Shown piece by piece: positions 34,904 to 43,203 of a DNA stretch of 58,914 nt. Position 1 is the stretch's first letter; every line of letters begins with the position of its first letter. Source of the DNA: DAIDKA01 sp049792815. GTDB taxonomy: Bacteria; Pseudomonadota; Gammaproteobacteria; Steroidobacterales; Steroidobacteraceae. The notes beneath the pieces are model-generated. The model saw only the letters and a program-made list of their open reading frames with translations, had not been told where the DNA came from and did not search any database. The stretch is from NCBI GenBank assembly GCA_049792815.1, contig JBARBG010000125.1:1-58914 (forward strand), in the 5' to 3' direction. The translations under genes and the position numbers were made by a program.

Positions 34904-35137
34904 CTAGGTGGATCTGGGCGAGCCGTTTTTCGAAGGCGTCCTCGTGACACGCAGATTGGCGGCCACCGGCAGCTTGCTCGAGTCGTGGTCGATTAGAGCG
35001 TAGAGCACCTGGGCAGCCGTGCCGCGCAGGCACTCGCGGTCACAGGCGGGTGGGGTGGGCGGCGGTGACTTCGGGCTGGTAGCCGCCAAGGCGGCTAAGG
35101 ACAGCAGAATCAGGCACAACGTAGCGACGGTCTTCAT
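34904..35137 (-). CDS. Small secreted protein, probably truncated by a frameshift
   Basis: A 77-residue frame with a signal peptide (VATLCLILLSLAALAA) and a mature part CDRECLRGTAAQVLYALIDHDSSKLPVAANLRVT. This strongly recalls the start of a family of secreted proteins of unknown function that continue for another 100 residues or more. Here the frame runs into PSKNGSPRST and stops. In the next frame the strand stays open to 34758 (EDAFEKRLAQIHLVNTV to AEMPMIAVFKM), which could be the remainder after a 1-nt shift. It may thus be a broken gene covering 34758-35137, or a sequencing error. Confidence 0.5.
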   Translation of the reverse strand: MKTVATLCLILLSLAALAATSPKSPPPTPPACDRECLRGTAAQVLYALIDHDSSKLPVAANLRVTRTPSKNGSPRST

Positions 35138-35237
35138 GTTTGTCCCCTCCGGTACGGTTGGCCGCTTCCTGTTCTTGTGATCGTGGCGAGCCTATACCGC
35201 AATTTCCGTTATGAACACTGCGCGGATATCCCTGTAA

Positions 35238-36077
35238 CTATCGTTCCAGCATCGCTGCCATCACTGTATCGAAGTTCGGCGGCTCGCCATCTTTGAAGCG
35301 CGTCAGGAACTCGTAGATCGCGCCCGAGGCTTCGTGGAAGCCGCGGGGCAGGCCCGCACTTTCAAATGTTGACGCGATCTCCTTCATCTCGCCGGTCCAG
35401 CGCCAAGCCTTTTCTGAGACACGGACAGCGTCGGCGCGGATGCGCTCCATGAGACCAGGCCGCGAGCGTGCCCATTCCGCTGTGAAGGCCCCTTCCACTC
35501 CTTGCATCCGCGCAAGGGCGACCACTGCGAGCCGGAGCGCGATCTGGCCCTTGTTCCACGCCGCATAGGCCATCTTGAGCGCTGATGCCGTGCCGGGCTC
35601 CGGCCCCACCACGATGGGTTCCTGCAGTGTTCCACGGAACAGTGCGGCCGCCTGTCCGGCATCGGGGCCGGAGAGATAAAGTCGTGTCTCGCCCGGCCCG
35701 CGCGGCGGATTGCCGATGATGCCTCCATCGACGAAGCGTCCGCCGGCCGTGGTGACCAGTGCCGCGATGCGGCGTGCCCGCTCTGGGCAGATGGCATTGG
35801 CATCGATATAGAGGCCCCGGAATCCCGCCGCGACGACTTCTTGGGCCAGTGCCTCTGCGCCATGCGGCGGACACACCGAGACGATTACGTGGGAGCGGGC
35901 GACGACCGACCCCAGATCCGGCAACGGTTCGAACCCAGCGGCCGTGGCACGCTGCACCGTAGCTAAGCTGCGCCCTTCGGTAGCCCACACTACTCGTGCG
36001 CCATTGCTCTGTGCGGCCAAGCCCACGGAAGTCCCCATATCACCGGGATAGAGGAGACCCAAAATGGCGCTAGTCAT
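35238..36077 (-). CDS. NAD(P)-dependent oxidoreductase, 6-phosphogluconate dehydrogenase-like with DUF1932 tail
   Basis: A 279-residue protein of the beta-hydroxyacid dehydrogenase group. The N-terminal GLLYPGDMGTSVG is a variant of the G-x-G-x-x-G motif, ISVCPPHGAEALA and YIDANAICPERA follow, and the catalytic lysine is probably in TASALKMAYAAWNKG. The C-terminal helical part (RMQGVEGAFTAEW, AWRWTGEMKEIASTFESAGLPRGFHEAS) matches DUF1932. Members oxidise hydroxyacids or reduce imines; the substrate is unknown. It is oriented with the LysR gene upstream and may be under the same control. Confidence 0.85.
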   Translation of the reverse strand: MTSAILGLLYPGDMGTSVGLAAQSNGARVVWATEGRSLATVQRATAAGFEPLPDLGSVVARSHVIVSVCPPHGAEALAQEVVAAGFRGLYIDANAICPERARRIAALVTTAGGRFVDGGIIGNPPRGPGETRLYLSGPDAGQAAALFRGTLQEPIVVGPEPGTASALKMAYAAWNKGQIALRLAVVALARMQGVEGAFTAEWARSRPGLMERIRADAVRVSEKAWRWTGEMKEIASTFESAGLPRGFHEASGAIYEFLTRFKDGEPPNFDTVMAAMLER

Positions 36078-36132
36078 GAGTGAACTTTCCTAGTCCTTAT
36101 TTAGGCGGCTGTGTCCGGCTCAAATGGCGGCA

Positions 36133-37059
36133 TCAAGGTGAAAGGTCCGGATAGCGGCGCATCAATTCGAAGACAACATGGCGTAGCCAACGATGACCCG
36201 GATCATGATGAGAGCGCGGATGCCAATGACTGGTAATGGGATACGGATCAACATCAATCGGAAGCTTAAAACAACGGATGGAAAAGGGTTCGACAAAAGC
36301 GCGAGCGACGTGTGTGGGAACAGTCGCAATCCACGGCGATCCCTCCAGCAACCACGGCAGGCCGAGGAAGCCCCCCACACTTGTGATGACCTTGCGTTTA
36401 AGCCTCCGCGGGGCCAGCGCCGTCGACATCAGGTGCCGGTCGGTTCCGGCAGCAACCACGATGTGCCCTTCGCGCAAGTAGTCATCCAATGACATCCGCT
36501 TTTTGAGCCGAGGATGGTTTGACGAACAGATCACCGTGTAGTCATGGTGATAGAGCACCTGCTCGTACAGGTGTTGCGGCCGCTGCGGTAGGCTTCCAAC
36601 GGCAAGCTCAATAGTCCCTTCTTCAAGCGCGGCGGCTGGGTCCACGCCGTCGAGCCGGACGGCCTTTACGGTGCAACCCGTCGACTCATTTGCGAACTTT
36701 CGAATCAGGGCAGGCAGCACCACGATCTCGCCAGCATCCGAAGCCCCGATCCGAAACTCCCGGATCGATTTCGTCGGATCAAATTCGACCGATGGCAGTA
36801 CTTGTCCCTGGAGTTTATCGATTATTTCCCGGATCGGATCGAACAGCTCCTGCGCGCGCAAAGTCGGTGTAATGGCAAGTCCGCTGCGTACGAACAGCTG
36901 GTCATTGAAGGTTTTACGCAGTCTGGCTAGTCCGTGGCTCGCGGCCGACTGCGACATCCCCAGGTGCTTGGCAGCCACCGTCACGCTTTTTTCGATGAAA
37001 ACCGCGTGAAACAGCGCCAGGAGGTTCAAATCCAGGTTTTGGCTATGAATATTGTGCAT
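36133..37059 (-). CDS. LysR-family transcriptional regulator
   Basis: A 308-residue LysR protein: DNA-binding helix-turn-helix at residues 11-70 (LDLNLLALFHAVFIEKSVTVAAKHLGMSQSAASHGLARLRKTF) and a periplasmic-binding-like effector domain after residue 95. It most resembles NodD/LinR-type regulators, which respond to aromatic inducers. It is divergent from the TonB receptor; the 117-bp gap contains a dyad that fits a LysR site. It probably controls the receptor, the LigM-like demethylase and the esterase to its right, and perhaps its own gene. Confidence 0.92.
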   Translation of the reverse strand: MHNIHSQNLDLNLLALFHAVFIEKSVTVAAKHLGMSQSAASHGLARLRKTFNDQLFVRSGLAITPTLRAQELFDPIREIIDKLQGQVLPSVEFDPTKSIREFRIGASDAGEIVVLPALIRKFANESTGCTVKAVRLDGVDPAAALEEGTIELAVGSLPQRPQHLYEQVLYHHDYTVICSSNHPRLKKRMSLDDYLREGHIVVAAGTDRHLMSTALAPRRLKRKVITSVGGFLGLPWLLEGSPWIATVPTHVARAFVEPFSIRCFKLPIDVDPYPITSHWHPRSHHDPGHRWLRHVVFELMRRYPDLSP

Positions 37060-37070
37060 GAACAGGATGC

Positions 37071-37090
37071 ATGAAGTGCCATTTATTCAT
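37071..37090. promoter_or_regulatory. Dyad in the LysR/TonB-receptor intergenic region
   Basis: ATGAA, ten bases, TTCAT form an inverted repeat 12-31 bp before the LysR start codon and 86-105 bp before the receptor start codon. TGCATGAA occurs again 13 bp to the left, overlapping the LysR start codon. Position and spacing suit a LysR-type regulatory box; binding is inferred. Confidence 0.4.
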
Positions 37091-37175
37091 ATTACCCCAA
37101 GTCCTATATTTGCGCGCATTGAATCGGCGCCCAAGACCTTTCTAACAACGTCAGCTGATTCTTGAGGAGGGGGAA

Positions 37176-39683
37176 ATGACGTCTTATCACACGTCCTTGG
37201 CGACTCGCGCGCGACTCGCCCGTATCCAATGGCCTGTTTTGGCGCTCATGGCAGTAACTGCAGCTCACGTCGAGGCGCAGGAAACAAGCGCTTCGGGCGC
37301 GGCGCAAACCCCGGCGACCGACGAGACCCAACTTCAGGAAGTTGTGGTCACGGCGCAGTTCCGCCGGGAGAACCTGCAGGCAACGCCTCTGGCTATCAGT
37401 GCAGTCAGTGCTGAGACCATGGAAGCGCAAGGCTCTCAGAACATCGCGGACGTCACTAACCGCATACCGAGCGTGACTTTTACCGTCGGAAGCCTGGGCG
37501 GGTCACAGACACCGTTGATCAGTATTCGCGGACTTGGACAGACAGATTTCAACTTAGCGGTAGAACCTGGCGTTGGTGTCTATGTCGATGACGTCTACTT
37601 CGGGACCATCTATGGATCGCTACTTCAACTCCTGGATCTGGATCGCGTCGAGGTACTGCGTGGACCTCAGGGAACTTTGGCCGGCAAGAACTCCGAAGGG
37701 GGCGCGATCAAGCTGTTCTCCAAGGCGCCGGATGGAAGCGGCGGAGGCTATCTTGAGGCCACATACGGAGCTTTCGATCGGCGGCAATTTCGAGGCGGGG
37801 ACGACTGGACGCTGATTCCCGATAAACTGTTCCTGCGAGTCTCTGGAATGGGCGACTACCAGGATGGTTACGTCAAGCGATACGACTACCAGTGCTTGAC
37901 CGGACAACCGCCCGTTCAGAACTTCAACGCTGGTGCGGTCGGCCCCTTCTCGCCGGGCGGAACCGGTCTTAACTTCGTTCCCGGATCAGTTGGTCAAGAA
38001 GGTTTCGCTGCGTGTCAAATCGGCGCCGACGGCGGCACAAATGTCACGGGACTTCGCGTGGCGGCACGTTACTTACCCACTGACAAGATCGACGATACGC
38101 TTTCCTTTGATACGACGATCGATCGTTCCGGTCCCCCGGCGTCCGTCCTCCTACAGCAGGGCACAATTTACGGGCCGGGCTACAACCTTCTGGCGGGCAT
38201 TCCAAACGTTGCGGCGAATTTCGCCGTGCCATCCGGCAGCTACTACAATTTTGCAACCTACACCGGCTTGGCGGGGACTCCGGGACAGTACGCCTATGAC
38301 CCGGTGAATAGTCTCAATGTTTGGGGTCTTTCGAATAATCTCACCATACAACTGGTGGACGGACTAAGTCTCACCTCCATCAGCGCCGGGCGACATCTGA
38401 CCCAAAGCTCGATTGTGGATGCCACACCCTCTCCATTGTCGCTCGCAGAGAACCACTGGGTGATTGACTACACTCAATATAGCCAGGAGCTGCGGCTGAA
38501 CGGGAACGCAGGACCGGTCGAGTGGACTGTGGGTGGCTACTATTTCGACTCCAACGCGATCCAAGGGGGAAGAGTTGGGCTCGATGGAGCGACGGCAGCG
38601 CCAGGGGGTGTTCCCTTCTTCGTGCCGCTTGACTTCCTCTTCAATGATCCCGTACACGCCAATTCGAAGGCCGGGTTCGGCAACCTGCAGTATCACCCGT
38701 TTGAGCGCCTGACTTTATCGGGCGGCCTTCGGTACACCGCCGATTACAAACGATACATCTACGAGCGAGCTGCTCCGCCGGGGTTTGCGCAAGACGAGAG
38801 CCCCGCCGCTGCATCCGTCGGCATCGAGACATCCATCACTGCTTTGAATGTCGTCGCGCCTCCCTTCACAAGCACCCGCACGGATTATCGTGCAACGGCT
38901 GACTACGAACTAACCGATGATGTTCACACGTATTTTGAGTTCGCCACCGGCTACAAGGGAGGGGGCGTCAATCCCCGGCCTTACTATGTCGAACAGATCG
39001 TGCCCTTCCAGCCCGAAACGGTGGACTCGTATGAAGTGGGAGAGAAAGCGGATCTGTTAGATCATCATGTGCGCGTAAACGCGGACGTGTATTACAACAA
39101 GGTCAATAACATGCAATTGACTTTAGGCTACTGTCCGCAGTACGTCCCTGCGGGCGCACCGCAGAACTGCTACCTACCGGCGAACGTGGGCACTGCCACC
39201 ATCAAGGGCATGGAGTTGGAGTCGGAGGTCCGCTTTGGAGGACTTTCATTTAACGCCTCCGGGAGCCTCACAGACTTCCACTACGACTACTTGGATCCTG
39301 CCGCGGGGATTCCGCAGACAGACCAGCCACCGTTTACGCCGCGATGGAAATTCGATGCCGGCGTGCAGTACGCGCTCAATCTCGGAAATGGCGGGTCAAT
39401 TACTCCGCGAGCTGACTGGGTGTATCAGAGCGTTGAGTATGCCTCCCCACAGAACCAAGCGCTGAACCGAATTCCTCCATACGGTCTTACCAATGTCAGG
39501 GTCACGTATCGCGACAAGGATGATCTGTGGGAGTTCTCACTCGCAGCCACCAATCTTTTCGATAAGTACTATTTCACCTCGCTAAATGGCAACAGCATTG
39601 CCAGTGATCCTGCCCAAACGCAGGTCGCATATGTGGGTGCGCCGCGCGAGTGGCAAATAACGTTGAGGCGCAATCTGCATTGA
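37176..39683 (+). CDS. TonB-dependent outer-membrane receptor
   Basis: An 835-residue receptor. The signal peptide ends near HVEAQ. LQEVVVTAQFRRENLQATP is the TonB-box/plug entry, RGPQGTLAGKNSEGG the plug hallmark, and the barrel closes with WQITLRRNLH. GAGGAGGGGGAA before the ATG is an excellent ribosome site. It is divergent from a LysR gene and followed by a LigM-like demethylase and a tannase-like esterase, so it probably imports a lignin-derived or plant aromatic compound. This ligand assignment rests on gene context only. Confidence 0.93.
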   Translation: MTSYHTSLATRARLARIQWPVLALMAVTAAHVEAQETSASGAAQTPATDETQLQEVVVTAQFRRENLQATPLAISAVSAETMEAQGSQNIADVTNRIPSVTFTVGSLGGSQTPLISIRGLGQTDFNLAVEPGVGVYVDDVYFGTIYGSLLQLLDLDRVEVLRGPQGTLAGKNSEGGAIKLFSKAPDGSGGGYLEATYGAFDRRQFRGGDDWTLIPDKLFLRVSGMGDYQDGYVKRYDYQCLTGQPPVQNFNAGAVGPFSPGGTGLNFVPGSVGQEGFAACQIGADGGTNVTGLRVAARYLPTDKIDDTLSFDTTIDRSGPPASVLLQQGTIYGPGYNLLAGIPNVAANFAVPSGSYYNFATYTGLAGTPGQYAYDPVNSLNVWGLSNNLTIQLVDGLSLTSISAGRHLTQSSIVDATPSPLSLAENHWVIDYTQYSQELRLNGNAGPVEWTVGGYYFDSNAIQGGRVGLDGATAAPGGVPFFVPLDFLFNDPVHANSKAGFGNLQYHPFERLTLSGGLRYTADYKRYIYERAAPPGFAQDESPAAASVGIETSITALNVVAPPFTSTRTDYRATADYELTDDVHTYFEFATGYKGGGVNPRPYYVEQIVPFQPETVDSYEVGEKADLLDHHVRVNADVYYNKVNNMQLTLGYCPQYVPAGAPQNCYLPANVGTATIKGMELESEVRFGGLSFNASGSLTDFHYDYLDPAAGIPQTDQPPFTPRWKFDAGVQYALNLGNGGSITPRADWVYQSVEYASPQNQALNRIPPYGLTNVRVTYRDKDDLWEFSLAATNLFDKYYFTSLNGNSIASDPAQTQVAYVGAPREWQITLRRNLH

Positions 39684-39798
39684 AGCGTCCGCCTCGCGTG
39701 CAGAGAATCCCGGCTTAGGAAGACGAACTAGGCATGCCCTAATCATCCGCATGGGTCCGACGGCGAGTTTGAAATTGAAATCTACTGAAGGTATGTAA

Positions 39799-41166
39799 AT
39801 GACCGCTGACTCTCTGGAGAGCCGCATAGCTCATGCAGGTGGCGCCCTGAAGATGTTGCGCAATTCCCAGACCGGACCGTATGCGTTTCCGGTGAAGTCT
39901 GAGTTCTCCAACTGGCGTGACGAGCAGCGAGCGTGGCGAGAGGGCGTGGCGCTGCTGGACCTGTCGTTGCACATGACGGATCTTTACATCGAGGGACCGG
40001 ACGCCTATCGGTTCATCGCACAGTTCGGCGCGAACAGTTTCGCAAAATTCGGACCCGGCAAGGCCAAGCAGTACATCGCCTGTGCACCGTCGGGATATCT
40101 GATCGGCGATATGATCCTGGTAGGGTTGTCGGATCACGAGCTCAATATCGTGGGGCGCCCGACCGTTGCAAACTGGCTCGAGTATAACGCGCAGATCGGC
40201 AAATTCGACATCTTGACCAAGAGAGATGAACGGGCAGTCAACAACCCCGGGCCGCGGAAAACCTTCCGCTACCAGATCCAGGGACCTCACGCCTGGAAGG
40301 TAATTGAAAAACTGAATGGAACAGGCTTCGGGTCTCTGAAGCTATTCCAAATGGGGAAATTCACTGTCGCGGGCTGCGAATGCCGGTTCCTAAGACACGG
40401 CATGGGCGGCGCTCCCGGCGGAGAGGTATGGGGCCCGAGCGAGCACACGGCCGAGGTCAGAGCGGCAATCCTGAAGGCCGGGGAGGAATTTGATATTCGC
40501 CCCGTTGGAGGCCGCGCCTATGGTTCAAGCGTCGTCGACTCCGGCTGGATCCCCTGTCCTCTCCCCGCCATCTACTCCGGAGAGTATATGCGGCCTTATC
40601 GGGAATGGTTGGCGGCGAGCAGCTACGAGGGCACGGCTTCCCTCGGCGGCAGCTTTGTCTCCAATCGGATTGAAGACTACTACTTCTCCCCTTGGGATCT
40701 TGATTACGGACGGCTCGTCCAGTTCGATCACGATTTCGTAGGACGAGAGGTTCTTGAGAAGATGGCTAAGGAGACGCATCGGCGTAAGGTCTCAATTGTC
40801 TGGAACCCTGATGATGTGGCAAATGTTGGCCGCAGCCAAATGAACCCGGGGCGTAATGGAAAATTCATGGACACGCCTCTGGCGCACTATGCAAGTTACC
40901 CTTACGACGAGGTGCTCAATGAGAAAGGGGATCGGGTAGGCGTGTCCACCTATGTATCCTTCCTCGCCCCAGACTCGGCGTGGGTCTGTCTTGCCGTAGT
41001 CAATGAGGAGTGGGCACGTCCAGGTACCAAGCTTGCGGTGACCTGGGGCGAACCAAACGGTGGCTCCCGGCGCCCGATGGTGGAACGTCATGTGCAAATG
41101 ACTGTACGGGGGATGGTCGCGGAGTGGCCATTTTCTTCTTTGGCCCGTAAGGAATATCGCAGCTAG
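39799..41166 (+). CDS. Aminomethyltransferase-family O-demethylase, LigM/DesA-like
   Basis: A 455-residue protein with the glycine-cleavage T-protein fold. It begins RNSQTGPYAFPVKSEFSNWRDEQRAWREGVALLDLS and ends with a typical LVERH-like segment. The family includes the tetrahydrofolate-dependent vanillate/3-O-methylgallate demethylase LigM and syringate demethylase DesA. H58 and R120 fall where LigM has H60 and R122, and Y241 may correspond to LigM Y247; I place these by local pattern, not alignment. It would move a methyl group from an aryl methyl ether to tetrahydrofolate. It lies about 115 bp after the TonB receptor. Confidence 0.82.
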   Translation: MTADSLESRIAHAGGALKMLRNSQTGPYAFPVKSEFSNWRDEQRAWREGVALLDLSLHMTDLYIEGPDAYRFIAQFGANSFAKFGPGKAKQYIACAPSGYLIGDMILVGLSDHELNIVGRPTVANWLEYNAQIGKFDILTKRDERAVNNPGPRKTFRYQIQGPHAWKVIEKLNGTGFGSLKLFQMGKFTVAGCECRFLRHGMGGAPGGEVWGPSEHTAEVRAAILKAGEEFDIRPVGGRAYGSSVVDSGWIPCPLPAIYSGEYMRPYREWLAASSYEGTASLGGSFVSNRIEDYYFSPWDLDYGRLVQFDHDFVGREVLEKMAKETHRRKVSIVWNPDDVANVGRSQMNPGRNGKFMDTPLAHYASYPYDEVLNEKGDRVGVSTYVSFLAPDSAWVCLAVVNEEWARPGTKLAVTWGEPNGGSRRPMVERHVQMTVRGMVAEWPFSSLARKEYRS

Positions 41167-41246
41167 CCGGCATCAGGTCATCCAAACCAATTGCTTCCAG
41201 TACACTCCAATGATCAAGCCTTCAGTACCAAGGCAATGGAGCCGCT

Positions 41247-42794
41247 ATGCATCATCTGCTCAGAGCCAGCGCGCTGGCGCTTGCCGCCGCTGTCCTGTGC
41301 AACTGCGCTCGGGCGGCAAATCCCTGCGCAGACTTGCGGAAGTTCTCGGCTCCGGCCACCACGATCGAGAAGGCGCGGGAGGTCCCTGAGGGGACAATCC
41401 CCGCGCCGCCGGGTGCCCCACCGGTTCCACTGCATGCGCCCGCGCATTGCCGGGTCGATGGCATTATCGGTGCACACACGGGTCCCGACGGCAAGTCCTA
41501 TGGCATCCGGTTTGCGGTGGCGATGCCGGCAAACTGGAATGGCCGCCTGCTGTATCAGGGCGGGGGTGGACTGAATGGCTCTGTCCAGCCACCCATCGGT
41601 GGAGTTGCTGCAGGAGACACATCTGCCCTGGCTCGTGGCTTTGCCGTGGTCACCAGCGACTCGGGGCACGAAGGTTCGGTCTTTGATTCATCCTTCTTCG
41701 TCGATCAGCAGGCACTGCTGGATTTTCTGTACCAGTCGATCGGCAAGGTGATGGCAGTCGCGCGGCCGCTGGTAGCAGCCCATTACCGTCATGCGATAGC
41801 CCACAGCTACTTCGTGGGTTGCTCAACGGGCGGTCGCGAGGCGATGATTTCTGCCCAGCGGTATCCCGGGGAGTTTGACGGCATTGTGGCCGGATCGCCC
41901 GCGATGCGGACCAGCTATTCAAACCTTGCCACGAGCTGGATCAGCGTTGCGTTGAATGCGGCCGCTCCCAAGGACACGCAGGGTCATCCCCTCACGGCCC
42001 AGGCGCTGTCGGATTCCGACCGCAAGCTGGTCGTGGACGGACTGCTGCAGGCCTGCGATGCACTGGATGGGGCCAAGGACGGCATGATCTTCAATACCCG
42101 GGGCTGTCACTTTGATCCTCGAGTCCTGCAGTGTAAGGGCGCGAAGGCGGACGGCTGCTTGTCCCAGGCGCAGGTACAGGCCATAGAGCGCGGCTTTGCC
42201 GGGCCGATCACTTCGGGCGGCATCAAGGTCTACCCCGGGTTTCCCTACGACACGGGCATTGGCTTCAAGGGTCCGGGCATTCCCGGACTGCTCTCCGGCG
42301 GCTTAAGCCCGGTTGGCCCTGCTCCGACCAGCACGCAGATGAATGTGGATCAGGAAGCGGCAGTTGCGCACAACGCCCAGGAAATGGCCGGTGACACCGA
42401 TGCCTGGAACAACCTCTCCTCCTTCAGCGGCCACGGCGGCAAGCTGATTTTCTATCATGGCATGAGTGACCCGTGGTTCTCGGCTCTGGACACGCAGCGC
42501 TACTACGAGAGCCTCACAGCGAGCGACAAGCCAGGTCCCGTCAGCAACTGGAGCCGCCTGTTCCTGGTGCCCGGCATGGGCCATTGCGGCGGCGGCACCG
42601 CCACGCTGGATCATTTCGATATGTTGTCGGCCATTGTCGATTGGGTAGAAAACAATCGAGCGCCCGATCAAGTCACAGCGACCGGTACGGCATATCCGGG
42701 GCGCAGCCGACCGCTGTGCGCCTATCCGAAGCACGCGCAATACGCCGGAAGTGGTGATCCTGAACTGGCGACGAACTTCACGTGCCAGGATTAG
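41247..42794 (+). CDS. Tannase/feruloyl-esterase family hydrolase
   Basis: A 515-residue secreted alpha/beta hydrolase (signal peptide about 1-23). The nucleophile is S193 in GCSTGG, the acid D408 in HGMSDPWFS, and the base H446 in GMGHCGGG. C192 and C447 next to the catalytic residues form the CS-D-HC pattern of fungal and bacterial tannases. A calcium-loop-like CDALDGAKDGMI is at 270-281. Members cleave gallate, ferulate and related esters, or the terephthalate monoester in the PET pathway. Following a LigM-like demethylase, it could release a methoxylated aromatic acid from its ester in the periplasm. Confidence 0.88.
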   Translation: MHHLLRASALALAAAVLCNCARAANPCADLRKFSAPATTIEKAREVPEGTIPAPPGAPPVPLHAPAHCRVDGIIGAHTGPDGKSYGIRFAVAMPANWNGRLLYQGGGGLNGSVQPPIGGVAAGDTSALARGFAVVTSDSGHEGSVFDSSFFVDQQALLDFLYQSIGKVMAVARPLVAAHYRHAIAHSYFVGCSTGGREAMISAQRYPGEFDGIVAGSPAMRTSYSNLATSWISVALNAAAPKDTQGHPLTAQALSDSDRKLVVDGLLQACDALDGAKDGMIFNTRGCHFDPRVLQCKGAKADGCLSQAQVQAIERGFAGPITSGGIKVYPGFPYDTGIGFKGPGIPGLLSGGLSPVGPAPTSTQMNVDQEAAVAHNAQEMAGDTDAWNNLSSFSGHGGKLIFYHGMSDPWFSALDTQRYYESLTASDKPGPVSNWSRLFLVPGMGHCGGGTATLDHFDMLSAIVDWVENNRAPDQVTATGTAYPGRSRPLCAYPKHAQYAGSGDPELATNFTCQD

Positions 42795-42885
42795 CCTACG
42801 AAGGAATAGCTTGCGGCCTTCACACTGTTAGGCGCCCGCGCGCAACGAGAGGATGGTCGAGAATCTCTATATTTTCGACCTTTAA

Positions 42886-43062
42886 TTAAGCGACGCGGAC
42901 ATGACTGAGATCGCAAAACTCGATACGGGCAAGAGCAGCGTCTTCTCGCACCGGGACCCAGCCCTGGTCAAGAAGTTGACTTGCCGCCTTGATATCTGAT
43001 CGCAAGGACAGCAGTTCCTCCACGTGGGGCCAACCGTACGGTGCCTTTCGGAGATGAGTGGA
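42886..43062 (-). pseudogene. Possible C-terminal gene remnant
   Basis: An open reverse frame of about 58 codons without a good start reads as ordinary protein: APYGWPHVEELLSLRSD, then QLLDQGWVPVREDAA, then an end in DLSHVRVA. The parallel frame ending at 42882 is less protein-like. It could be the tail of a gene cut by insertion or deletion near the integrase. No family is recognised. Confidence 0.25.
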
Positions 43063-43088
43063 TTAAGCGCAAAGTGCTTGTTTTCTAG

Positions 43089-43121
43089 TGGTGGGCGGTA
43101 CAGGGCTTGAACCTGTGACCC
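43089..43121 (-). repeat. tRNA 3'-end fragment (candidate attachment-site relic)
   Basis: Read on the minus strand this ends in CCA preceded by discriminator A, acceptor strand ACCGCCC and a perfect T-arm (ACAGG, TTCAAGC, CCTGT). The matching 5' half GGGCGGT, D-arm and anticodon arm are missing upstream, so it is not a gene. It resembles the 3' end of a valine-type tRNA and not of the tRNA-Leu 1.6 kb away. Such fragments are usual at the far end of elements that integrate into tRNA genes. Confidence 0.6.
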
Positions 43122-43203
43122 CCCGCCGCGTGAATGGCGTCCGCGCACGCTTGTTGGGATTGGTGCACACACGTAAGAGCTCCTCATCTCCGGGTAAAAG
43201 CAT

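Noticed and set aside
43089..43165. A complete tRNA gene at the CCA-ended fragment
   Set aside because: Only the T-arm and acceptor 3' strand exist; no 5' acceptor strand GGGCGGT, D-arm or anticodon arm could be found within 80 nt upstream.
42882..43187. 101-codon minus-strand frame past the esterase
   Set aside because: It reads through the tRNA fragment and has unlikely composition; the neighbouring frame ending at 42886 is more protein-like.
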